From Candidatus Poseidoniaceae archaeon (GTDB lineage Archaea > Thermoplasmatota > Poseidoniia > Poseidoniales > Poseidoniaceae), in the NCBI GenBank assembly GCA_949372875.1, contig CASIAW010000011.1, forward strand, positions 1 to 64,000: a DNA stretch of 64,000 nt, written 5' to 3'. A program made the translations under genes and the position numbers. Shown here in pieces: positions 41,526 through 48,108 of the stretch. Each line of letters begins with the position of its first letter. Positions within the stretch are counted from its first letter, which is position 1. Below the pieces are notes generated by a model that was not told the origin of the DNA, did no database searches, and was given only the letters and a program-made list of their open reading frames with translations.

Positions 41526-43544
41526 ATGGACTCGGAGTCGCCACCTTCTGCGGATGAGAATGGCGCGACGCCTCAACGCCCCGCTTCAATCCTTCTCAGT
41601 GACTCAGTAGAGCCAACAGGTATGCTTGAAGGAACTCCCCTACTGGCTTCACATCACCCTTTTGACCCAGTAACTGTGAAGGAAAAAGACACTGCTTCGA
41701 AATCTTTTTTCATGTTCACACTTGGATTCTTCGTTCCGTTTTTGGTTTTGATATCAGTCCTCTCTATTGGCGGTGCTCTTGATCAAGTTCAGAGGGAGGG
41801 AGGTCAAGATCAGGACCGATATGCATTCGCCAACCCTGACCCAAATGAGCTAACTTTTTTTTCAAACGAAACCGGTGGATATGCCGTTACACTTGATTTG
41901 CCCGAAACGCACGAAGTATCACAATGTTCACTCGATATAAATGGAGAACCGAACAATAGATACGACCTCTCGAACGAATGGATAATGTGCAGTACTTCGA
42001 ACCCTAGTTTTCCAGACATAGCCGGCGATGAAATGCTGATATGGCAACTTGTACCCTTTTCTCAATCCGGCACACCAGCCGCAGCTAGCAAGACAACAAA
42101 TCTTGTGTATGCCGAATACAGTTTTCAAACGAAAGAACTCTCAGTCTCATTTGATAATAATTTCTCAGAAAACCCCATGCTTGATGCCTTCATCCTAAAC
42201 GAACAAAACCAGTTTACCAAGACATCGACTCAAGGAGATACTGTCGATGGTCAAAACTATACCTTTCAAATTCAAACCAATTCAACCGACGAATTCTACA
42301 TGGAGATGAACCTACTCGAGTCCAGCTATCATTTCTCGGCCGAAGCCTGTGATTCATGTTCCGACGAGCAATTCCAATACCTCGACAACGTACAATTCTA
42401 CAGAATTACGGAATGGGTTGAAATCGGGCATTATGATTCTGAACTTAACAGTCTCTCTTTTGTTCCGTTATCGGTATTTGACGGCTCGGAATTTCCATCA
42501 CAATTAGAATTTGACTTCAGTATCGATTGGGCCCCGGTTTCAATAACTGAGGAAACCATCTGGAGTCCAAGGTCTCAGTCATACGGGTATGAAAATTCAA
42601 TTATCGAAATGAATACATCGGACAATGGTACATACGAATTCGAACTTCTCATCACGGATGAAGTAAATTGGCAACCCCGGTTAGATTGCCTTGTAGATTC
42701 TTCTTCATGGCCAGAGTATTATGATTCTTTACAACGATATCCAATCTATTGCGTGGATACTGAAGTTACCGGGGGGTATGATTCACGAATCTATCAAGAT
42801 TCCACATTTGAAATCGATGAATATGTGTCCATCCTGAACCAATCTTGGGATCCAGAGAATCGTGAGTTTTTTGTAGAATTCAACCGAACTTTGAGAGTTC
42901 AAGAGAACGATTTCTCAGGTACTGCATTCAATTCGTATCCCTTCCGAGAGCGTCCAGATAGCGTTGGTGAAAGAAAGAATTTCACTGTAACCTTTGAAGA
43001 GTCAGACGGCGAACGAGACTGGGTTAGTTTTGAAATGAATTTTCAAATAATCGATAATACGAGCGTCCGTAGCGGCGGCCATGATTTTACTTGGTTCGTG
43101 TGTGAGGGCTGTGAGCACAATCTTAGTGAGCCAACGTATAGAGGCGTTCTCACTCAAACTGATCTCATAGGGGGCTTTAACTCATCGAATGAGACTCTTT
43201 GGTTTCAGCCTGTAGGCCCCACTCCTTCAACGGTTGAAATGTCGATTGTACTCGTTCCCAATGACGCTCTGCCAAGAAGTAGCTATTTCGATTACGGTCA
43301 ATACCTCTACGGGGAAGATTATCTTTGGACGGATTCAGAAAGTTATGACTATTCGAACCCTTCAGACGATTTTTACTTCTATTCTTTCGCCGTGTCCCCA
43401 TTCGTTTACATTGGGGCAATCATCTACTCATTCGTGAAAGGCAACAAAGCCTTCGGAAAAGGGTTGATTGCTTCGAGCGTCGCTTCGCTCGTCTTATTTG
43501 GCGGAATCATGCTTTTGTTCGTACTCTTCCTGTTTGGGTTATGA
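41526..43544 (+). CDS. Large membrane-anchored extracellular protein, unknown (tandem paralogue A)
   Basis: A 672-residue protein: short cytoplasmic Pro/Ser-rich N-terminus, membrane helix at about 57-80, an extracellular beta-rich region of about 540 residues with many NxS/T sites and Cys pairs (CDSC, CEGC), then two membrane helices at the C-terminus (SPFVYIGAIIYSFV and the Leu/Phe-rich last 25 residues). The same plan, much shortened, recurs in the next gene. No known family. It could be a surface receptor or assembly factor; function unknown. Confidence 0.72.
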   Translation: MDSESPPSADENGATPQRPASILLSDSVEPTGMLEGTPLLASHHPFDPVTVKEKDTASKSFFMFTLGFFVPFLVLISVLSIGGALDQVQREGGQDQDRYAFANPDPNELTFFSNETGGYAVTLDLPETHEVSQCSLDINGEPNNRYDLSNEWIMCSTSNPSFPDIAGDEMLIWQLVPFSQSGTPAAASKTTNLVYAEYSFQTKELSVSFDNNFSENPMLDAFILNEQNQFTKTSTQGDTVDGQNYTFQIQTNSTDEFYMEMNLLESSYHFSAEACDSCSDEQFQYLDNVQFYRITEWVEIGHYDSELNSLSFVPLSVFDGSEFPSQLEFDFSIDWAPVSITEETIWSPRSQSYGYENSIIEMNTSDNGTYEFELLITDEVNWQPRLDCLVDSSSWPEYYDSLQRYPIYCVDTEVTGGYDSRIYQDSTFEIDEYVSILNQSWDPENREFFVEFNRTLRVQENDFSGTAFNSYPFRERPDSVGERKNFTVTFEESDGERDWVSFEMNFQIIDNTSVRSGGHDFTWFVCEGCEHNLSEPTYRGVLTQTDLIGGFNSSNETLWFQPVGPTPSTVEMSIVLVPNDALPRSSYFDYGQYLYGEDYLWTDSESYDYSNPSDDFYFYSFAVSPFVYIGAIIYSFVKGNKAFGKGLIASSVASLVLFGGIMLLFVLFLFGL

Positions 43545-43582
43545 GCGCGTGATTTTATTTCACCCGATGTACACCGCTACCT

Positions 43583-44341
43583 ATGCAAGAGGAAGATGGC
43601 ATGGCGGGAACACAGCCAGAAAACCCCTCAATCGCTCCTCCGCCAGCGACCATAACTCTCTCGGGTACAGTAAGTGAATTTGTATCGCCCGGTTATGATT
43701 CTGCAGCAGTACCTCAGAAAGGAAAAATGCAGTGGAAGCAATTCTTCTTGGGTCTCTTTCTCCCTTATGCCGTTGGCCTTTTCGTGATTTTACTTTTCTT
43801 TTTTGCCGAAGAAGCCTTCGACCCTTATGCCTTTGAAGAAAGAGTGATTGAGGTGAACGAAGATGGCTATTTTGTTCAACAATTCCAAGTTTCAAGTACG
43901 ATGAATCTTGACTACTGTTACAATAATGGCCCGTATTCTTCGAACTTCTCTCTTTCCTGTGCATATGATAATTATGAGGACTACGAAAACTCATGGATAG
44001 TTCGAGAGTATGTCTTCAACCAAAGCACCGGCGAAAATTCTTGGGCGGATATAGGGGCTTACTCTGCTTCGAACTCAACGATTTGGTTCAAACTCACCAA
44101 CTCCTCGATCGAGGAAGTGCACATTGCTCTTGAATTTCATGACCCCGCTGTAGACGACCATTTCTTCATTAATGCCTTGGAAACCTCAGTTTGTTTTCTC
44201 CCATTCATTTACATTGGTGCAGTCATCTTCGCATTTATGAAACAAAAGAAATCTCTTGGAATCGGCCTTCTCTCGGCCCTCGGCGTTTATCTGGCACTTC
44301 TCGGGGCGCTGCTTGTTTTCCTTATTTTCGCCTGGATGTGA
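43583..44341 (+). CDS. Membrane-anchored extracellular protein, unknown (tandem paralogue B)
   Basis: A 252-residue relative of the preceding protein: cytoplasmic Pro-rich start, WKQFFLGLFLPYAVGLFVILLFF helix, an extracellular domain of about 110 residues with a Cys pair and NxS/T sites, then LPFIYIGAVIFAFMKQKKSLGIGLL and a last hydrophobic helix, aligned with the C-terminus of paralogue A. It starts 38 nt after that gene. The start could also be the ATG six codons later. Confidence 0.72.
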   Translation: MQEEDGMAGTQPENPSIAPPPATITLSGTVSEFVSPGYDSAAVPQKGKMQWKQFFLGLFLPYAVGLFVILLFFFAEEAFDPYAFEERVIEVNEDGYFVQQFQVSSTMNLDYCYNNGPYSSNFSLSCAYDNYEDYENSWIVREYVFNQSTGENSWADIGAYSASNSTIWFKLTNSSIEEVHIALEFHDPAVDDHFFINALETSVCFLPFIYIGAVIFAFMKQKKSLGIGLLSALGVYLALLGALLVFLIFAWM

Positions 44342-44874
44342 ATATTTTGATACCCCAATGGCACATTTCCAAGCCCCCTGCACCCCCTTCATTGCTGTAT
44401 TATGATTGCAGATACGCGGTTTTACGTGAACCTATAGGGTTTCCAAGAGGTGCAGAAATTCTCGAAGATGATGAAGAAGCTATACACGCGTGGGTTGAAC
44501 ATGAAAACGAAGTTGTCGCGGTAGGGAGAGCGCATCTTATCGATGCGAACAGTGATGGTTCCGCCGCCGATCATGCAGGGCCTGATGCGACCAAATGCCC
44601 CGGCTTTGGCCCATTGACTGAATCTTCAAACAGGCCGGCAATTCAAATCCGCCAAATGGGCACCCGCCTTAATGCTCGCCGCCAAGGACATGCTGCAACT
44701 GTCCTCAAGGCACTTGAAGAGGCTTCAAAAGAGCATTTTGAGGCTAAAATCGGCCTTTTACAGGCAAGAGAAATTGCAATTCCGTTCTACCAATCTCAAG
44801 GATGGATACTTGTTGACAAGCCGTACTCTATCCAAGGAATCGGCCCCCATCGTTCAATGATGAAGCAATTATAA
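44338..44874 (+). CDS. GNAT-family acetyltransferase (ElaA-like)
   Basis: The protein opens with an ElaA-like phrase (YYDCRYAVLREPIGFPRGAEI, EDDEEAIHAWVEHENEVVAVGRAHL), followed by IQIRQMGTRLNARRQGHAATVLKALEE, the acetyl-CoA-binding motif A in which R/Q-x-x-G-x-A/G is recognisable. It ends with QSQGWILVDKPY. The substrate is unknown. The start is uncertain: GTG at 44338 overlaps the previous stop (ATGTGA); TTG at 44347 or 44392 are alternatives. Confidence 0.77.
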   Translation: MNILIPQWHISKPPAPPSLLYYDCRYAVLREPIGFPRGAEILEDDEEAIHAWVEHENEVVAVGRAHLIDANSDGSAADHAGPDATKCPGFGPLTESSNRPAIQIRQMGTRLNARRQGHAATVLKALEEASKEHFEAKIGLLQAREIAIPFYQSQGWILVDKPYSIQGIGPHRSMMKQL

Positions 44875-44882
44875 TGAAATTT

Positions 44883-44992
44883 TGAACATGAATTGTTCAT
44901 ATACGGTTGGAATTTCACATATTCAAGAAAATATGAACCACGGGAGCATTCGCTCCAAAATAAAAAAAAGAATGCTGCGGCGGTTTCCCGCC
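44883..44992. repeat. Cluster of four short hairpins in an intergenic region
   Basis: Four perfect inverted repeats follow one another: TGAACA/TGTTCA (44883-44899), CATATT/AATATG (44918-44935), GGAGC-ATTC-GCTCC (44943-44956, followed by an A-rich run, so terminator-like for the minus strand), and GGCGG-TTTC-CCGCC (44979-44992, followed by AATATTTTT, terminator-like for the plus strand). They lie between the GNAT gene and the orphan gene at 45041. Probably transcription punctuation plus possible operator sites. Confidence 0.5.
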
Positions 44993-45040
44993 AATATTTT
45001 TGAAAAAGTGCGGAAATCACGCAAATATTGAGGAGATACA

Positions 45041-45775
45041 ATGAAATTAAAGCAAATCAACAAGAAAGAACCTTATTATGCAACTGGGGACAACCAAATT
45101 GTAATGCCACCTGAGCAGACCTTGCAAAAGGCACGAAATGAAAAATACTTGAAAGCACTCCAAACCCTTGCAGAAAGGGACCCTGAAGGATTTTCAAATG
45201 TTGCTCCGGAACTCATCAAAAGAAGCGTATGGAATTGGAGGGGCGCAGACCCTTTCTTCGCAGAAAGGCTCTCGAATTGGATTGATACGGCACATAAATG
45301 GAGCGATTTCAAGGAAATACTTCCCAAAGAGGCGCATTTACCACGTAGAAAGTCTGTTGAAGCACTCTCTTACGATAATTTGCCAAAACAGTATAGTGGC
45401 TTTTTGGAACATTTATCACAAAGGTTCGAAGGAGACTATACGAGATGGGATGCTTCTAAACGAGATCAATTCACCATACTTGGCATGCTTGCCCTTGAGG
45501 GGAAAGAGGGCGTTCGGCAGGGCCGACTGATTCACCATCTTGGCCTTGACAGCATTGGGAGTGTTGGTTTACCAGGTTCAAATGCGATCCGTGCAGCAAA
45601 AATAGCTCTTAGTCGTTCAGCAAAACCTCTCCAACTCTGGGCTCCAGCCTCCGGAAATGGGAGTGAACGCCTGCATGCTTTTGATGATTCCAATCTCGCA
45701 GATATCGTCGCACGATTTGTTTTGAATCAACAAGCGGCAATTCTGCTCCCGCCTGTCTACACGCTTGAAGGCTAA
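45041..45775 (+). CDS. Orphan hypothetical protein
   Basis: A 244-residue soluble, moderately basic protein with no recognised family. It opens MKLKQINKKEPYYATGDNQI and has Trp-containing helices (RRSVWNWRGADPFF is close to the reading) and a helical C-terminal half. GGAG 5 nt before the ATG supports translation. No membrane segment or signal. It follows the hairpin cluster and is separated by about 350 nt of structured DNA from the GQ-rich protein gene. Confidence 0.6.
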   Translation: MKLKQINKKEPYYATGDNQIVMPPEQTLQKARNEKYLKALQTLAERDPEGFSNVAPELIKRSVWNWRGADPFFAERLSNWIDTAHKWSDFKEILPKEAHLPRRKSVEALSYDNLPKQYSGFLEHLSQRFEGDYTRWDASKRDQFTILGMLALEGKEGVRQGRLIHHLGLDSIGSVGLPGSNAIRAAKIALSRSAKPLQLWAPASGNGSERLHAFDDSNLADIVARFVLNQQAAILLPPVYTLEG

Positions 45776-46126
45776 ATGATACACTGCATCGCGCTCTTCA
45801 TATAGGGTCGGTTAGTTCCAGTGTGTAGAGGGAACGTTGGGTTCCCTAGAATTAACCCGTGAAATACGATGCATTTGGAGGCACAATACAAGGTACAAAA
45901 CAAGAGACAAGAAAGCAAGACTGCGTTCCAGTTTATGCTTACCGCAACAGAAGATGTTGTTGGTATAAAGTCCCTTGTTAACTCCTTGAAAACAACACGC
46001 ATACAGTGCGTAGCATCGTTTGAATCCCAAAACATCTCTCCCATCATGTGGGCTGGGTGTTTGGAAAGAGAGAACAGCGGGTTCTCTATGTAATAACAAC
46101 TAAAAAAATATAGGAAGTGAAAAAAC
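45776..46126. other. Intergenic region with two similar hairpins
   Basis: About 350 bases without a convincing gene. Near each end is a perfect 7-bp hairpin with a 5-nt loop: AGGGAAC-GTTGG-GTTCCCT (45829-45847) and AGAGAAC-AGCGG-GTTCTCT (46069-46087). The stems differ by one pair that changes G-C to A-T on both sides. A 74-codon ORF (45869-46093) lies between but shows no family or start signal and ends inside the second hairpin. The promoter and leader of the GQ-rich gene must be here; AAAAAAATATAGG (46102-46114) is TATA-like but too close to the ATG for box A. Confidence 0.45.
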
Positions 46127-47857
46127 ATGAATAAGAAAATAATGAGCGTGCTAATTGCAATGTTCCTTGCTCTCTCTGCAGTTTCTGCAGTGAGCGGTGA
46201 CGGATCTGACCCACTCGACCCATCTGATGGTGGCGCCGATTGGGACGGTGACGGTCTCACCAACTCCGAGGAACAGAACCAAGGCACTAATATGAACAAT
46301 GCAGACAGCGATGGCGACGGTCTCCCAGATGGCTGGGAAGTCTCGAACGGCCTTAACCCAACTAATGGTGGCGACGGTAATGCAGACCCTGACGGCGATG
46401 GTTTAACCAACGCCCAAGAGTATGCAGCGGGTACAAACCCGAACAACTCCGACACCGACGGCGACGGTAAGGCTGACAACGTTGACTCGTTCCCGAACGA
46501 TCCGAACGATGGTGAATATTCCGACTCCGACGGTGACGGTATCCCTGATGCTTACGACCCTGACTTTACCGAGTCAGGCGCAGGCGCAGGCGATGGTGGC
46601 ACTGAAGGCGGTGGCGAATCTGATGCCGGAGCTCAAAACCCACAACCAGGTCAAGGACAAGGTCAAGGACAAGGTCAAGGACAAGGTCAAGGACAAGGTC
46701 AAGGACAAGGTCAAGGACAAGGTCAAGGACAGGGTCAAGGACAAGGTCAAGGACAAGGTCAAGGACAAGGTCAAGGACAAGGTCAAGGACAGGGTCAAGG
46801 ACAAGGTCAAGGACAAGGTCAAGGACAAGGTCAAGGACAGGGTCAAGGACAAGGTCAAGGACAAGGTCAAGGACAAGGTCAGGGACAACAAGGTCAGCAG
46901 GGACAACAAGGTCAACAAGGCCAGCAAGGTCAACAAGGCCAGCAAGGTCAACAAGGCCAGCAAGGTCAACAAGGCCAGCAAGGTCAACAAGGCCAGCAAG
47001 GTCAACAAGGTCAGCAAGGTCAACAAGGTGAACAGCAAGACAATGGACAAGGTCAGCAACAACAAGGTGGCGAACAAGGTGGTCAACAAGGCCAGCAAGA
47101 AGGTCAAAACCAAAACGGCGAAAACCAAAACGGTCAGAGCCAGCAACAACAAGGTCAAACCCAAAACGGTCAACAAGGCCAACAGGGTCAACAGACCGAC
47201 CAACAACAACAACAGCAAACCGACAACCAGGGTCCTGCCGACAACGACGGTGACGGAATTCCAGACAACATTGATAATGACAACGACAACGATGGTATCC
47301 CCAACGATGTCGATGACAATCCAAACGACCACGACAACGACGGAATTGACGATGCTCTTGACAGTGATGATGACGGCGATGGAATCGACGACTCTGAGGA
47401 AACTCAAGACGGCGATCCAAACACCAACATCTACGACCACGACAACGACGGAATCACAGATTCCGTTGACCTCGACATCGACAACGACGGAATTGACAAC
47501 TACAATGATTGGGAAGATTCGAATGGTAATGGTATAATGGATGCTGGTGAAGACCGCAGCCGTGACCACGACAACGATGGCTCTGATGATGGAGTAGATA
47601 CTGATGACGACAACGACGATATTCTCGACGTTGACGAAGTTGGTGGAATCTCTGGAAACTACCGCTACGACCACGACAATGATGGAATTTGGGACCTTTC
47701 CGACACAGATGACGACAATGACGGCCTTGCCGACTGGTTCGAAGTCAATGACGGCAACCCAATGACCGGTCAATTTGATCACGACAACGATGGTCTCGAT
47801 GACAACGAAGATGACGACGACGATGACGACGGCATTCTCGATGAACTCGAAGCTTGA
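46127..47857 (+). CDS. Secreted calcium-binding protein with (GQ)n/(GQQ)n linker
   Basis: The 576-residue protein has a signal peptide (about 1-24). Residues about 35-150 carry thrombospondin-3/EF-hand-like repeats (SDGDGLPDGWE, DPDGDGLTNAQE, DTDGDGKADNVD). About 175-300 is a pure Gly-Gln stretch (39 GQ, then 16 GQQ), followed by a Gln/Asn-rich part. The last 200 residues are Asp-rich DHDNDG and DDDNDG repeats typical of calcium-loaded rods. There is no C-terminal anchor or sorting helix, so it is probably released or held through Ca2+. The next gene carries the same DHDNDG repeats, which suggests the two proteins work together at the surface. Confidence 0.88.
   Translation: MNKKIMSVLIAMFLALSAVSAVSGDGSDPLDPSDGGADWDGDGLTNSEEQNQGTNMNNADSDGDGLPDGWEVSNGLNPTNGGDGNADPDGDGLTNAQEYAAGTNPNNSDTDGDGKADNVDSFPNDPNDGEYSDSDGDGIPDAYDPDFTESGAGAGDGGTEGGGESDAGAQNPQPGQGQGQGQGQGQGQGQGQGQGQGQGQGQGQGQGQGQGQGQGQGQGQGQGQGQGQGQGQGQGQGQGQGQGQGQGQGQGQGQQGQQGQQGQQGQQGQQGQQGQQGQQGQQGQQGQQGQQGQQGQQGQQGEQQDNGQGQQQQGGEQGGQQGQQEGQNQNGENQNGQSQQQQGQTQNGQQGQQGQQTDQQQQQQTDNQGPADNDGDGIPDNIDNDNDNDGIPNDVDDNPNDHDNDGIDDALDSDDDGDGIDDSEETQDGDPNTNIYDHDNDGITDSVDLDIDNDGIDNYNDWEDSNGNGIMDAGEDRSRDHDNDGSDDGVDTDDDNDDILDVDEVGGISGNYRYDHDNDGIWDLSDTDDDNDGLADWFEVNDGNPMTGQFDHDNDGLDDNEDDDDDDDGILDELEA
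46649..46882 (+). repeat. In-frame 12-nt minisatellite, (GQ)39
   Basis: The unit GGTCAAGGACAA is repeated about 19.5 times and encodes 39 Gly-Gln pairs. A CAG-for-CAA variant marks higher-order blocks: the variant recurs at 46730, 46790 and 46838, that is 60 and 48 nt apart, and 46681-46740 is identical to 46741-46800. The array has therefore expanded recently in blocks of four or five units. Confidence 0.95.
46883..47026 (+). repeat. In-frame array encoding (GQQ)16
   Basis: Directly follows the (GQ)n array. The 9-nt unit Gly-Gln-Gln is repeated 16 times, mostly as an 18-nt doublet of GGTCAACAA and GGCCAGCAA. It keeps the reading frame and extends the disordered linker of the calcium-binding protein. 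Confidence 0.93.
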
Positions 47858-47888
47858 ACGAAGTGACAAATCTATCGTTAGATAATCA

Positions 47889-47944
47889 CCGGTGCTGAGG
47901 CACCGGGGCGCCGGATTTCTAGGGGGTTCGCCCCCTAGAAATCC
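47889..47944 (+). terminator. Tandem perfect hairpins followed by a T-rich tract
   Basis: Thirty nt after the stop of the GQ-rich gene comes a 7-bp hairpin CCGGTGC-TGAG-GCACCGG (47889-47906). Then comes a perfect 14-bp hairpin: arms GGATTTCTAGGGGG and CCCCCTAGAAATCC around a TTCG loop (47913-47944). The sequence continues CTCTTTTCTTTTTTT. The layout is like a strong intrinsic terminator or an RNA-stabilising element. Confidence 0.75.
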
Positions 47945-48027
47945 CTCTTTTCTTTTTTTAAAATCAATCATTCATTGGTGAAACTTTTACCAAATTAGGC
48001 TTTCATTCGCAGATGATACGCAACGCC

Positions 48028-48042
48028 TTCTGTGATACAGAA
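48028..48042. promoter_or_regulatory. 15-nt palindrome upstream of the giant surface-protein gene
   Basis: TTCTGT and ACAGAA are perfectly complementary around GAT, about 70 nt before the ATG of the 2716-residue protein. Candidate operator or leader hairpin; nothing shows which. Confidence 0.35.
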
Positions 48043-48108
48043 ACACGCAACCGCGCCATGGCCTTCAAATAGGGAATGTCGGTGGAAAGTTGATTCCGAG
48101 GTGCCAAC

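Noticed and set aside
45829-46087. A MITE bounded by the two hairpins
   Set aside because: There are no visible target-site duplications and the hairpins are internal palindromes, not terminal inverted repeats of each other; a leader structure is simpler.
45869-46093. 74-codon ORF between the two leader hairpins
   Set aside because: No family, no ribosome binding site, and its end runs into the second hairpin; it is kept only as part of the intergenic description.
45772-46479. Minus-strand ORF of 235 codons before the GQ-rich gene
   Set aside because: It overlaps the signal-peptide and calcium-repeat coding region of the plus-strand gene and its product is a complement-type Ser/Pro string.
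46649-47026. CRISPR array
   Set aside because: The repeats are directly adjacent without spacers and lie inside a coding frame.
46422-47971. Long alternative ORFs on both strands across the Gly-Gln array (up to 465 codons)
   Set aside because: They are by-products of the 12-nt and 9-nt repeats, which stay open in every frame. Their products are repeated KVKD or LSLT strings without signal or family, while the GQ frame has a signal peptide and calcium repeats.
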